Assembly: GCF_026723765.1 (NCBI RefSeq)
Contig: NZ_CP113524.1
Coordinates: 2,589,001 to 2,653,000, forward strand
Direction of reading: 5' to 3'
Length of the DNA stretch: 64,000 nt
From: Lacrimispora xylanolytica
GTDB lineage: Bacteria > Bacillota > Clostridia > Lachnospirales > Lachnospiraceae
Position 1 is the first letter of the stretch, and every line of letters starts with the position of its first letter. The notes beneath the pieces are model-generated. The model ran no database searches, was not told the DNA's origin, and saw only the letters and a program-made list of their open reading frames with translations. Shown here piece after piece: positions 45,455 through 55,250 of the stretch. A program made the translations under genes and the position numbers.

Positions 45455-47647
45455 TTACCGATCGTTAATTATGCTTTGAAACTCATTTTTCAGAAAATCC
45501 GGTAGTTTGTTTCTTGGAATCGAGTATGAAATCTCAATTCTGCTTCCTCCGTAAGAAGTAACAGCAGAAAAGATGATCGAAGCATACTCGGAGTCAGTAA
45601 ATGGATTCATACTGGAGTACTCTTCCAGGGTAGCAACATTCATAATTTGCTTGATTTCGTCGGGATCAGTGATCGTCATATACGGGGCTTCCAACTCTTC
45701 CGTTGTCATCTCATCGCTATTAAACTGAATTTTATCAATATTAATTTCTTTGATCTGACTTAAGTCATTCCAGCTGTCTACATCTATATTATATTCTCGT
45801 AATAGATCAAGAGTCTTTACAAAGGATGGATAAATAGGATAATACCCTTTTTCAATGATATAATTGTATTCCCATTTGTTATTGGTATCTGACTTTAATT
45901 TTGTCAATTCAGCCTGCTGCTTTGTTATAAACTGAATGGAAGCAATTGGATTTTCTTTTTGCATGGTATCGACCTTCAGATTCATAAGCTCTTCCTGATA
46001 GGTCAGCAGTAATTTATCAGTCATCGCCTTATCTGTACCGTTTCTGTCCAGGCTTACTATGCTCATTTGACCACCTCTGCCAACTTTAACGCCAGCAGTG
46101 TTATCGATTGTCTGAGTCAGTATGGGATAAACGGCCTGACGGAATTCAGGATTCTCATATATTTGTACAACTTCCTGACTTAATAAAGCTCTCGGTATAT
46201 CATAAGTACGATAGATCGTCTTTCCATTCTTCAAAGTATACTTGACCGAAAAGCTATAAAATCTTGTATATTGCCCTCCATCTTCCATGGGCTGTAATTC
46301 ACGGTCGAAACGAGGATTCTCTTTCATTGCCTTTATTGATTCTTCCACCAGCGTAAGAACCGGTTCAATATCCTTAAGCTCCATGTGGTTAAAGAGATAA
46401 TCATCAGAGGACATGTATTTCCACTCAAAATCACTCAAATCATCCTCAGGTGCTATTATCTCTCCGTAGTTGATCCAGTCATTGGTGTTTCTAAAGGATA
46501 TACCAACATGCTTTATAGAGTCTTTTGCCGGAACGTAACGATCATAACCAAAAATATCATAGCGGAAACTTGAAAATACAGCGGCCGCCAGAACTCCGCA
46601 TAGTATCATCTGCTTCCAATTACAAAAGAGCTTACGGAAATCAAAATGATAAATGATCTCTATGGCGCAATGGGACAGTAAAAGTCCGCAGATAAGTCCA
46701 AACACTGCCCAGCCCAGTGTAGAATGAACCAGCCAGAAAAACAGGCTTCCGCTAAGTGATGCAAGAATTACAATGGGAATCCGTATGATTGGCATGCTTA
46801 TGTGAAAAGCCATAGCCTTTCCAGCCGCTTCTGATCCTCTCTTTTTATAGAGCAAGAAAGAAAGAAGAGCCAAAATCACCGTAATGACACAAACGACTAC
46901 AATTCGAAGAGCGACCCCTTCTACAGATCTTCCAGGTCTCATTTCCTCTACATTTGCCATAAAAAGAAATAAAGGTGATGTTTTATTAAGCATCAACGTG
47001 AATAAGGATTTGCTTCCACTGTAGCTGGTATTGAAAAAATGCTGATAACATAATTCCAAAACAGCAAAGACACTGCTTCCGTAGAATTCAAATACAAGGG
47101 TTCCAAGAATTCCAACCAGAATATTTCCTGTCAACATCATTGCAACCACTGTTACCGTATACAGAAGGAAATAATGGAGCATAAAAAGACAAAAACTTTT
47201 AATTCCAATTCCTGCGATTTCTGGTGTCAGAATTCCATTGACAGCTGCAACTCCATAGGAAAATATTAAATTGATTGCATAAGATGCTATCACAATAAAA
47301 ATGCCGTTGAAATAATTAGCCCAGAACAAATTCTTTCTATTGACTGGTATACTGTGGTAAAAATCAACTTTTTGTCTGGAATGAAGATAGGAAAAGCTGG
47401 TCACTGCCATAATCAAAGACAAAAGTATAATAATTGCTACCAGATAGCCGTTCTGAAAGCTCATCCATTTCTCAACACTTGCCAATAGATTCCTTCTGCT
47501 CAGCTCATCGTTGAATTTATCTCCCACCGTTAAGGCTACTCCTACCGGTAACGCAAAGAAAAATAATATGAAAGTAAGAGCTACAGACCAAAGGCGCTGT
47601 TTTACATCCTCTTTTAACAAATTAAAAAATAAGCTTCTTGATGTCAT
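45455..47647 (-). CDS. ABC transporter membrane subunit (ABC-2 type, large)
   Basis: A 730-residue membrane protein. I place the start at MTSRSLFFN (47647), where GGAGG lies 9 bases upstream; the upstream GTG alternative has nothing. It has about six N-terminal helices (25-330, e.g. VALTFILFFFALPVGVAL), then one further helix near 345-360, and a large C-terminal domain outside the membrane (about 370-730) without known motif. It overlaps the ATPase gene by 26 bases and forms with it an exporter or sensor of the YtrA-regulated kind, often involved in envelope stress. Substrate unknown. Confidence 0.8.
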   Translation of the reverse strand: MTSRSLFFNLLKEDVKQRLWSVALTFILFFFALPVGVALTVGDKFNDELSRRNLLASVEKWMSFQNGYLVAIIILLSLIMAVTSFSYLHSRQKVDFYHSIPVNRKNLFWANYFNGIFIVIASYAINLIFSYGVAAVNGILTPEIAGIGIKSFCLFMLHYFLLYTVTVVAMMLTGNILVGILGTLVFEFYGSSVFAVLELCYQHFFNTSYSGSKSLFTLMLNKTSPLFLFMANVEEMRPGRSVEGVALRIVVVCVITVILALLSFLLYKKRGSEAAGKAMAFHISMPIIRIPIVILASLSGSLFFWLVHSTLGWAVFGLICGLLLSHCAIEIIYHFDFRKLFCNWKQMILCGVLAAAVFSSFRYDIFGYDRYVPAKDSIKHVGISFRNTNDWINYGEIIAPEDDLSDFEWKYMSSDDYLFNHMELKDIEPVLTLVEESIKAMKENPRFDRELQPMEDGGQYTRFYSFSVKYTLKNGKTIYRTYDIPRALLSQEVVQIYENPEFRQAVYPILTQTIDNTAGVKVGRGGQMSIVSLDRNGTDKAMTDKLLLTYQEELMNLKVDTMQKENPIASIQFITKQQAELTKLKSDTNNKWEYNYIIEKGYYPIYPSFVKTLDLLREYNIDVDSWNDLSQIKEINIDKIQFNSDEMTTEELEAPYMTITDPDEIKQIMNVATLEEYSSMNPFTDSEYASIIFSAVTSYGGSRIEISYSIPRNKLPDFLKNEFQSIINDR

Positions 47648-48521
47648 AACCGGCCACCTCCGTTTCACTAATAAATATTTCTTCCAAAGATAATGGAATC
47701 ATCTCATAGAATATTGGCTGATAGGATTCCACCAATCCTTCTATCTCTTCTTTGCTCCCCCGTACAGTTATGGTGTAGAGCTTTCCTCTTTTTTCTGTCT
47801 TGATGCGGTTTAGAGCAGTGAGATCGCTTTCTTCCATTCCCTCTTTTAACACACATTGTACTTTATGGATATTAAGCTTCATATCATCTAAATCTCTGGA
47901 TAGCAGGATTCCGCCCCTGTGGAGAAGGCCCACGTGGTCACAGATATCCTCAAGCTCTCTTAGGTTATGGGAGGCGATAATGGGTGTTAAATTCCGTTCT
48001 GCCATGTCATTGGCAAAAAGGCTTTTTACTGCCTGTCGCATCACCGGATCCAGGCCATCAAAGGTCTCATCACAGAAAAGATAATCTGTATTGGCACAGA
48101 TTCCGCATATGACGGAAAGCTGTTTCTTCATTCCTTTAGAGAAGGTCTGAATCTTTCGTCTGGTATCCAGGCCAAATTTCTCCATGAGGCTTTGAAAACG
48201 TGCCTTATCAAATGCCGGATAGACTTTCGCGTAAAACGACATCATATCGGCTGGTGTTGCATTATTAAAATAATATTGGTCGTCAGAAATATAAAAGAAA
48301 CGCTCTTTTACTGCCTCATTTTCAAATACCGGCTTTCCATCAATGGTTACATTTCCTTCATCGGGCTTTAATATCCCGCTGAGCATCCGAAGAAATGTAC
48401 TCTTTCCTGCACCATTAGTACCAATCAGACCAAATACGCTTCCATCCCGTATCTCAGCGCTTACGTGATCAACGGCAACAATCGTATCAAACTTTTTTGT
48501 AAGGTTCTCCGCTTTAATCAT
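47622..48521 (-). CDS. ABC transporter ATP-binding subunit (YtrB-like)
   Basis: A 299-residue ATPase starting at MIKAENLTKKF (48521) after AGGGGAGGAGAG; the frame is open further upstream but there it overlaps the regulator gene. Walker A GTNGAGKST, signature FSKGMKKQLSV, Walker B YLFCDETFDGLDP and the switch His IIASHNLRELED are all present. The C-terminal 80 residues are the accessory domain usual in this class. It lies 1 base downstream of the GntR regulator stop and overlaps the membrane subunit gene. Confidence 0.92.
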   Translation of the reverse strand: MIKAENLTKKFDTIVAVDHVSAEIRDGSVFGLIGTNGAGKSTFLRMLSGILKPDEGNVTIDGKPVFENEAVKERFFYISDDQYYFNNATPADMMSFYAKVYPAFDKARFQSLMEKFGLDTRRKIQTFSKGMKKQLSVICGICANTDYLFCDETFDGLDPVMRQAVKSLFANDMAERNLTPIIASHNLRELEDICDHVGLLHRGGILLSRDLDDMKLNIHKVQCVLKEGMEESDLTALNRIKTEKRGKLYTITVRGSKEEIEGLVESYQPIFYEMIPLSLEEIFISETEVAGYDIKKLIF

Positions 48522-48522
48522 T

Positions 48523-48912
48523 CTATCTCTCCTCCCCTTGCAGAAATTCTTGTTTAATCCACCCTTCTGCGATCCAGGTGTGGGCTTTATCTTCTGTAAG
48601 ACCTGATCTTTTTGCCTCATCAATCCAGTTTCCAAGCTTAATCCTAAGCTCACCGTTCTTTAATGCCTGTATGGAACTGGTATCCGCTACAAAGCTTCCT
48701 CTTCCTTTTACGGAATAGATGAATCCTCTTCGCTCCAGCTCCGCGTATGCTCTTTGAATGGTATTGGGATTGATAGATAAGTCAGTGGCCAGGGTCCGGA
48801 CGGACGGTAGCTGGCTATCCTGTTCCAGTACACCACATATCATTAAGTCTTTTAATTTTTCTACAATCTGTTCGTATATCGGCCTGCGGTCTTTGTAGTC
48901 TAACAATATCAT
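48523..48912 (-). CDS. GntR-family repressor, YtrA subfamily
   Basis: A 129-residue regulator: a winged helix of the GntR type (LPSVRTLATDLSINPNTIQRA) over residues 10-80 and a short C-terminal dimerisation part of about 50 residues, the YtrA layout. It is the first gene of an operon with the two ABC genes and very probably represses this operon. A palindrome with half-sites GTGTATTA and TAATACA lies between its promoter and start codon. Confidence 0.9.
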   Translation of the reverse strand: MILLDYKDRRPIYEQIVEKLKDLMICGVLEQDSQLPSVRTLATDLSINPNTIQRAYAELERRGFIYSVKGRGSFVADTSSIQALKNGELRIKLGNWIDEAKRSGLTEDKAHTWIAEGWIKQEFLQGEER

Positions 48913-48929
48913 ATTCCACCTCCTACATC

Positions 48930-48982
48930 TGTATTAATACATCTAATACACTAAGGATAGCAAGAAACCTCTGATTTGTCAA
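48930..48982 (-). promoter_or_regulatory. Promoter and operator of the GntR/ABC operon
   Basis: On the minus strand TTGACA (48977-48982) and TATCCT (48954-48959) are spaced 17 bases, a good vegetative promoter. Immediately downstream, at 48930-48951, half-sites GTGTATTA and TAATACA face each other across 7 bases, overlapping the expected transcription start. This is the position expected of a GntR autoregulatory operator. A hairpin AAACCTCTG/CAGAGGTTT (48966-48994) encloses the -35 and may end the upstream gene. Confidence 0.65.
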
Positions 48983-49009
48983 CCAGAGGTTTCAATTCTT
49001 TTTATTTTT

Positions 49010-49864
49010 TCAATTTCTTCTATCTTCCACAATAAGTATACGAATGGCATTCTGAGTCAGACTCCAGTTAAACACATACATGGTGTAGGAGACATTGCCT
49101 CTGATGTAAATGTTAGACGTCAGGATAAGATTTCCGCTGTACACGCTGCTGCTGGAAACAGAGACCATGTAATAACCGGTCGTAGCATATTGAAAATTGG
49201 TTACCTGCTTATAATCCACATCCCGAAATATAATATTAGCTCCATTTAGCATAACATTAATCTTCCGGTTAGTGATGGAAAGGTTACAGACTCTAAAACA
49301 TCCGGTATTGATTCCACCGTTACATAAATAATCGTCAACTACCATGATATCGAGACCAGAATCTGTGTTATAAAGTGCAATTGTGATTGCACTATTCACA
49401 GGTACCTGCACCTGTTTTTTTAGATACACATAATTATTATCATCTGTAACCGTAATGGTCTGATCCCCGGCAGATACTCTTCCATATTGACTCATATCTC
49501 CATTGTCAAGTCCCTCAACTGCCACCTGATCATTAATGTAAACCCAAAATGGCGGATAGTTTGCCGCAGCATTTAATAGCCGCACAAGGCCCACCTGATC
49601 GGTGTTACAGGAATAGCAGGGAATAATAGGCTTTGGAAACATCGTAATGATCGAACTCCATGTGCCGCTAGCTTCTCCTTCTTCCGGAGAAGGAGGATTA
49701 AGTTCAGGCCATTCAACCTGAGGATTTGGTTCCAATATGTTAGACTGCTCTCCTTCCGGCGAAACAGGACCTGTTTCATTGGATGTATTTTGATTACCAA
49801 CGTCAACGGTTGGCCCGTATTCCCCTGCATTAGAACTATTTTGCATATAGATTATAGTACCCAT
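49010..49864 (-). CDS. Proline-rich protein with DUF4397-like domain
   Basis: A 284-residue protein with the start at 49864 (GAGG 6 bases upstream). There is no signal peptide. Residues about 10-70 are a low-complexity linker rich in Pro, Glu, Asn and Ser. From about residue 85, VGLVRLLNAAANYPPFWVYIN is the typical opening of a DUF4397-like domain, and FRVCNLSITNRKINVMLNG looks like a second repeat of the same type. The C-terminus is beta-rich. Such proteins occur on surfaces and spores of clostridia; the lack of a signal peptide would suit a spore-coat or envelope protein made in the mother cell. Function unknown. Confidence 0.7.
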   Translation of the reverse strand: MGTIIYMQNSSNAGEYGPTVDVGNQNTSNETGPVSPEGEQSNILEPNPQVEWPELNPPSPEEGEASGTWSSIITMFPKPIIPCYSCNTDQVGLVRLLNAAANYPPFWVYINDQVAVEGLDNGDMSQYGRVSAGDQTITVTDDNNYVYLKKQVQVPVNSAITIALYNTDSGLDIMVVDDYLCNGGINTGCFRVCNLSITNRKINVMLNGANIIFRDVDYKQVTNFQYATTGYYMVSVSSSSVYSGNLILTSNIYIRGNVSYTMYVFNWSLTQNAIRILIVEDRRN

Positions 49865-50191
49865 GGAAAACCTCATATATAATCGTTATATAGTAAGTTT
49901 ATTCTAACAATATTAGCCAGTGCCTGGCCAACTGCTTTTGTTTGTCTTAACTTTGTTATATTTCCAGACTTTTATGGGATAAATATAAAATGCTACTGTT
50001 TGTATCCCTATTATTATATTTGACTTAATAGTATATAATAATATACAAATTACAATAAATATCATTATAATATCATTTTTATGTATAATATGACGTTTTT
50101 TAATTAATTTGCATTTTTTTATTTAAATTGACAATATTTTCCTGTATAATGAATATGTATATTACAAAAGAAAGGAAGGTCTCAATTTATT
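49865..50191. other. AT-rich divergent intergenic region
   Basis: About 330 bases between the divergent DUF4397-like and DUF805 genes. They are unusually AT-rich for this part of the window. On the plus strand TTGACA occurs near 50128 and TATAAT follows too closely for a standard pair; a workable promoter probably uses this TATAAT with a weaker -35. No RNA gene recognised. Confidence 0.4.
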
Positions 50192-50533
50192 ATGAATGAA
50201 TATTTATCTATGTGGAAGAATTTCTTCAATTTTAAGGACCGTACTACTGTGAAAGGATATTGGATGGCGATCCTTATCAATGCAATCGCTTTATTTATTT
50301 TAGGTTTTCTTGGCGCGACTGTAGATTTCTTTATGATTATCTATCTGATTTATGTAGTCGCACTCATTATTCCAGGTATTGCCCTTCAAATTCGCCGTAT
50401 GCATGATATCAACAAATCCGGTTTCTGGATCCTGTTACCATTTATTCCGATTGTGGGAACTATAATCTTCATCGTTTTTCTCTGCAAAGGCAGCGTAAAC
50501 GAAGACAATCAGTATGGAACAACACAGGTATAA
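50192..50533 (+). CDS. DUF805 family membrane protein
   Basis: A 113-residue membrane protein with three to four helices. Family marks are the N-terminal YLSMWKNFFNFKDRTTVKGYW, the central RRMHDINKSGFW and the short polar tail ending NQYGTT. DUF805 proteins are small inner-membrane proteins of unknown function. AAGGAAGG lies about 12 bases before the ATG, a longer than usual spacing. Monocistronic with its own terminator. Confidence 0.9.
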   Translation: MNEYLSMWKNFFNFKDRTTVKGYWMAILINAIALFILGFLGATVDFFMIIYLIYVVALIIPGIALQIRRMHDINKSGFWILLPFIPIVGTIIFIVFLCKGSVNEDNQYGTTQV

Positions 50534-50582
50534 TTAGCCAGACCATATTTTTATGCTACATAACAATGAATGAATTAGTAAT

Positions 50583-50638
50583 GCTCCTCTAATAGTGGTC
50601 GTTTTCCTTATACGGCTTGCCAGAAGAGGAGCATTTTT
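50583..50638 (+). terminator. Terminator of the DUF805 gene
   Basis: GCTCCTCT pairs with AGAGGAGC across a long loop that can itself fold, followed by a T run on the plus strand. Confidence 0.7.
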
Positions 50639-50757
50639 ATATTATGAAACAAATTTCATCAATACTCTTTTGCTATCATTGACAGAAATAAAGCTTGGCT
50701 CTGTTAGCCGTTGGGTTTATAATACTATTAATAAATTAGTTTGAAAGGAGAACATTT

Positions 50758-51438
50758 GTGATAGGAACTTTTGTAAATGCCGGCACGATTCTGGCAGGCA
50801 GTGTGGCTGGCAGCTTAATAAAAAAGGGATTAAAAGAAAAATATCAGAACATTCTATATGATGCCATGGGACTGGCCGCAACGGGCCTCGGATTGCATGC
50901 TGTGGTGAAAAATTTATCTGACAGCACGTATCCCGTATTGTTTATTATAAGTCTTTCTTTAGGAGGCATCATAGGTACTGCTATTGATATAGACAGTAGA
51001 TTCCAAAAGCTGGTACAAAGATATTCTAAAACAAACCTGGGACAAGGCTTATCTACTGCAATTTTACTATTCTGCATTGGCACCTTATCCATTCTAGGGC
51101 CAATAGAAAGTGCTCTGAATCATAATAATACATATTTGTTTACCAATGCGACCCTGGACCTGGTCACATCACTTGTATTAGCTTCCAGTTATGGTATTGG
51201 CATAGCCATCTCTGCTTTGATATTGTTTGTCTGGCAAGGGAGTATTTATCTTCTTGCTCATCAGGTCTCCCCTTTTCTAACACCTGAATTCATGACCGAG
51301 ATTTCCATTGTTGGGGGCTTTCTTATTTTAGCTTCCGGGTTATCTATTTTAAAGATTAAAACGTTTCAGACATTAAATTTATTGCCAGCCTTATTGGTAC
51401 CTGTTGTGTGGTTTCTCATTCTTAATATCCGCTTATAG
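50758..51438 (+). CDS. DUF554 family membrane protein
   Basis: A 226-residue membrane protein with about six to seven helices. It starts with GTG (GGAG seven bases upstream). The opening MIGTFVNAGTILAGSVAGSL and the later CIGTLSILGPIESAL are typical of DUF554 (YdfK-like) proteins. They are widespread in Firmicutes; a transport role is presumed but not shown. Monocistronic; shares its terminator with the convergent PFOR gene. Confidence 0.9.
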   Translation: MIGTFVNAGTILAGSVAGSLIKKGLKEKYQNILYDAMGLAATGLGLHAVVKNLSDSTYPVLFIISLSLGGIIGTAIDIDSRFQKLVQRYSKTNLGQGLSTAILLFCIGTLSILGPIESALNHNNTYLFTNATLDLVTSLVLASSYGIGIAISALILFVWQGSIYLLAHQVSPFLTPEFMTEISIVGGFLILASGLSILKIKTFQTLNLLPALLVPVVWFLILNIRL

Positions 51439-51444
51439 CAAAAA

Positions 51445-51471
51445 AACGCCAGTCCCAAAAGGACTGGCGTT
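51445..51471. terminator. Bidirectional terminator
   Basis: AACGCCAGTCC pairs perfectly with GGACTGGCGTT around a five-base loop, with A and T runs on either side, between the convergent DUF554 and PFOR genes. Confidence 0.92.
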
Positions 51472-51516
51472 CTTTATTTACCACTGCTCAAATCGCATAT
51501 CTGGCTTTTACGTCAA

Positions 51517-54500
51517 TTATTCATTTCCGTATAAAGTAACCAGTTTCTGCAGATATTCGTATCTTGCCTTTGCATCTGCTTCATTCTGTTCGAATAATTC
51601 AGCTGCTCTCTCAGGATTCTTCATTGCTAAGGAAGAGTAACGAACCTCACCCTTTAAGAATTCCTGATATCCCTCTAATACAGGAGGCTTACTGTCTAAG
51701 GTGAATCTCTTCTCTGCAGATGGATTGTAACGGAAGTTGTTCCAGTATCCGCATTCTACAGCCAGCTTCTCTTCTGTCTGTGCCTTTGACATACCCTTCT
51801 TGATACCATGGCTGATACATGGAGCATAAGCAATGATCAGAGATGGTCCTGGATAAGCCTCAGCCTCTGTAATGGCCTTAACGGTCTGATTATAGTCAGC
51901 ACCCATAGCGATCTGTGCAACGTATACATAACCGTAGCTCATTGCAATGCTTGCTAAGTCTTTCTTCTTGGTATCCTTACCGCCGGCAGCGAACTGAGCT
52001 ACTGCACCAGTCTTTGTTGCCTTGGAGGACTGACCACCTGTATTGGAATAGATTTCTGTATCAAATACCAGGATGTTGATGTCTTTGCCGCTGGCAAGAA
52101 CGTGGTCAACACCACCGAAACCGATATCATAAGCCCAGCCGTCACCACCGAAGATCCACTGTGATTTTTTGCCGAGGAAATCTTTACTCTTTAAAATATC
52201 TTTGCCTAACTCACAGTCACAGCCTTCTAATGCTGCAATCAATTTGTTAGAAGCAGAACCATTGGTTGCACCAACGGTATAGGTGTCAAGGTATTCCTGG
52301 CATGCTGCCTTTACAGACTCGGAAGCTTTGTCAGAGTTTAAGATCTCTTCAACCTTAGATCTTAATCCGCCTCTGATTGCATTCTGAGCTAAAAGCATAC
52401 CGTAACCGAACTCTGCATTATCTTCGAATAAAGAGTTGGACCATGCCGGACCCTGTCCGTTAGCATTTACAGTATAAGGTGTAGATGGTGAGGAGTTACC
52501 CCAGATGGAAGAACATCCAGTTGCATTGGCAATGTACATTCTGTCACCGTATAACTGAGTCACTAATTTAGCGTAAGGAGTCTCGCCACAACCAGCACAT
52601 GCTCCGGAGTACTCAAGAAGAGGCTTCTTGAACTGGCTTCCCTTAACGGTAGTTTCTTTGAATTTATCAATTACTTCCTGCTTGATTGGAAGTGTCTGAC
52701 CGAAGTCAAATACCTTCTGTGTTACATCGCAGTGAGCTTCCATATTTACCATAGTAAGAGCCTTCTCGCCCTTCTTTCCTGGACATACGTTTGCACAGGA
52801 ACCACAACCAGTACAGTCAAATGCTGATACAGTGATTGCGAACTGATATCCTGGCATACCTGTCATTGGAAGAGTTGTCATCTCTTCTGGTCTGCCAGAA
52901 GCTTCGTCTTCTGTCAGTGCAACCGGACGGATTACAGCGTGAGGACATACATAAGAACAGAAGTTACACTGGATACAGTTTTCTGGGTTCCAGCTAGGAA
53001 TATTAACAGCAATACCACGCTTCTCAAATGCAGAGGAACCAGATGGTGTGGAACCATTGGCATAATCAACAAAAGCGGATACTGGTAATGTATCACCTTC
53101 CTGAGCGCTTACCTTTGTCTGAATGTTATTTACAAAGTCAACAACATCCTGTCTTCCTTCGCTAATTACCTTATAGTCAAGACCTTCATCTGCAGCGTTC
53201 TTCCAGCTTTCCGGTACCTCAACCTTAACAACACCCTTAGCACCTGCATCAATCGCTGCCCAGTTCTTCTGAACAATCTCTTCGCCCTTACGACCGTAAG
53301 TAGCTTTTGCAGCAGCCTTCATCAGTTCATTTGCTTTTTCAGCAGGAATAATTCCTGTCAGTTCAAAGAATGCAGACTGAAGAATGGTGTTAATACGTGT
53401 TGGTCCCATGCCAGTTTCAATACCGATCTTAACACCGTCGATGGTGTAGAACTTAATATTGTGATCTGCAATGAATTTCTTAACCTGTCCTGGTAAATGC
53501 TTCTCAAGACCTTCTGCATCCCATGGGCAGTTTAATAAGAATACACCGCCGTCAACCAGCTCCTGAACCATGTTGTACTTACGTACATAGGAAGGATTGT
53601 GGCATGCTACGAAGTTTGCCTTACGGATTAAATAAGTGGATTTAATCGGCTTATGTCCGAAACGTAAATGGGACATAGTAACACCGCCGGACTTCTTGGA
53701 ATCATAGTCAAAGTAAGCCTGAGCATACATATCGGTGTTATCACCAATGATCTTAATGGAGTTCTTGTTAGCACCAACAGTACCGTCAGCACCAAGACCC
53801 CAGAATTTACAGTTAGTTGTTCCTTCTGGTGTTGTGATGATTGGTGTACCGCTTTCAAGAGAAAGGTGGGTTACATCATCCACAATACCGATTGTAAATG
53901 GAGTTTTTGTCTTGTTCTCATATACAGCTGCGATCTGAGCCGGAGTTGTATCCTTGGAACCTAAACCATAACGGCCAGTTAAGATCTTAATCTGATCAAA
54001 CTTTGAGCCCTTAAGAGCAGCTACAACGTCTAAGTATAATGGCTCGCCTAAAGAACCTGGTTCTTTTGTTCTGTCTAAAACAGAAATTGTCTTAACAGAA
54101 TCTGGAATTGCATCAATCAGTCCCTGTGCTACGAATGGTCTGTAAAGACGAACCTTTACAACACCAACCTTGTGTCCTGCTTTTACCAGATAATCAATGG
54201 TCTCTTCAATGGTTTCATTTACAGAACCCATGGAAATGATTACATGATCTGCATCTGCAGCTCCGTAGTAGTTGAATAATTTATAATCGGTACCGATCTT
54301 AGCATTAACCTTGTCCATGTACTTCTGTACAATGCCTGGAAGAGCATCGTAATATGGATTGCAGGCTTCTCTTGCCTGGAAGAAGATATCAGGGTTCTGG
54401 GCGGAACCTCTAAGGTTTGGATGGTTTGGATTTAAAGCATTGCGACGGAATTCATCAACAGAATCCATGTTTACCATCTCTTTTAAATCCTCGTAATCCC

Positions 54501-55056
54501 ATGTTTCCACCTTCTGAATCTCATGTGAGGTACGGAAACCGTCGAAGAAGTTGATAAATGGTACTTTACCCTCAAGAGCAGCCATATGAGCTACTGGAGT
54601 CAAGTCCATAACTTCCTGTACACTGGATTCACATAACATAGCACAGCCTGTCTGGCGACATGCATATACGTCAGAGTGATCACCAAAGATAGATAATGCA
54701 TGGGTTGCAATCGCACGTGCTGATACATTGATAACGGCTGGCAACTGCTCACCTGCAATTTTATATAAGTTCGGAATCATAAGTAACAGACCCTGGGAAG
54801 CGGTATAGGTAGTAGTCAGTGCACCTGCTGCTAAGGAACCGTGAACTGCACCTGCTGCACCTGCCTCAGACTGCATCTCTGTAATCTGCACTGTCTGACC
54901 GAAGATGTTTGTCCTTCCGTCTGTTGACCACTCATCTGTGGCCTCTGCCATAGGTGAAGATGGGGTAATCGGATAAATAGCCGCAACATCAGTAAATGCG
55001 TAAGACGCATGCGCTGCTGCGTGGTTACCATCCATGGTTTTCATTTTTCTTGCCAT
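51517..55056 (-). CDS. nifJ: Pyruvate:ferredoxin (flavodoxin) oxidoreductase
   Basis: An 1179-residue single-chain PFOR that turns pyruvate and CoA into acetyl-CoA, CO2 and reduced ferredoxin, the central step of clostridial fermentation. Domains in order: pyrimidine-binding domain I (YPITPSSPMAEATDEW), domain II and III (core and CoA-binding), a two-cluster ferredoxin domain (CIQCNFCSYVCPH and CTGCGSCANVCPG), and the thiamine diphosphate domain with CAGCGETPYAKL and GGDGWAYDIGFGG. All cluster cysteines are present. The start has AGGAGG upstream. A TATAAT-like -10 lies near 55120 on the minus strand. The gene stands alone and is probably expressed strongly. Confidence 0.97.
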   Translation of the reverse strand: MARKMKTMDGNHAAAHASYAFTDVAAIYPITPSSPMAEATDEWSTDGRTNIFGQTVQITEMQSEAGAAGAVHGSLAAGALTTTYTASQGLLLMIPNLYKIAGEQLPAVINVSARAIATHALSIFGDHSDVYACRQTGCAMLCESSVQEVMDLTPVAHMAALEGKVPFINFFDGFRTSHEIQKVETWDYEDLKEMVNMDSVDEFRRNALNPNHPNLRGSAQNPDIFFQAREACNPYYDALPGIVQKYMDKVNAKIGTDYKLFNYYGAADADHVIISMGSVNETIEETIDYLVKAGHKVGVVKVRLYRPFVAQGLIDAIPDSVKTISVLDRTKEPGSLGEPLYLDVVAALKGSKFDQIKILTGRYGLGSKDTTPAQIAAVYENKTKTPFTIGIVDDVTHLSLESGTPIITTPEGTTNCKFWGLGADGTVGANKNSIKIIGDNTDMYAQAYFDYDSKKSGGVTMSHLRFGHKPIKSTYLIRKANFVACHNPSYVRKYNMVQELVDGGVFLLNCPWDAEGLEKHLPGQVKKFIADHNIKFYTIDGVKIGIETGMGPTRINTILQSAFFELTGIIPAEKANELMKAAAKATYGRKGEEIVQKNWAAIDAGAKGVVKVEVPESWKNAADEGLDYKVISEGRQDVVDFVNNIQTKVSAQEGDTLPVSAFVDYANGSTPSGSSAFEKRGIAVNIPSWNPENCIQCNFCSYVCPHAVIRPVALTEDEASGRPEEMTTLPMTGMPGYQFAITVSAFDCTGCGSCANVCPGKKGEKALTMVNMEAHCDVTQKVFDFGQTLPIKQEVIDKFKETTVKGSQFKKPLLEYSGACAGCGETPYAKLVTQLYGDRMYIANATGCSSIWGNSSPSTPYTVNANGQGPAWSNSLFEDNAEFGYGMLLAQNAIRGGLRSKVEEILNSDKASESVKAACQEYLDTYTVGATNGSASNKLIAALEGCDCELGKDILKSKDFLGKKSQWIFGGDGWAYDIGFGGVDHVLASGKDINILVFDTEIYSNTGGQSSKATKTGAVAQFAAGGKDTKKKDLASIAMSYGYVYVAQIAMGADYNQTVKAITEAEAYPGPSLIIAYAPCISHGIKKGMSKAQTEEKLAVECGYWNNFRYNPSAEKRFTLDSKPPVLEGYQEFLKGEVRYSSLAMKNPERAAELFEQNEADAKARYEYLQKLVTLYGNE

Positions 55057-55199
55057 TTTAGATTTCCTCCTGCAAATGTGAATATAAATAAATGGTTCCC
55101 TTTTAGGGAAAGTGACCTGACATTATTATAACAATTATTTATCAAAAAGCAAATATTAAAACTGGAAATTTAAGTATTATTTTTGGAACAATCGGAAAA

Positions 55200-55231
55200 C
55201 AGGACCGAACAGCATAAACTGTCCGGTCCTG
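55200..55231 (-). terminator. Terminator of the VanW-like gene
   Basis: CAGGACCG-ACAG pairs with CTGT-CGGTCCTG around a six-base loop, followed by TTTTCC on the minus strand. Confidence 0.88.
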
Positions 55232-55250
55232 TCTGCATTTGTCACCATTA

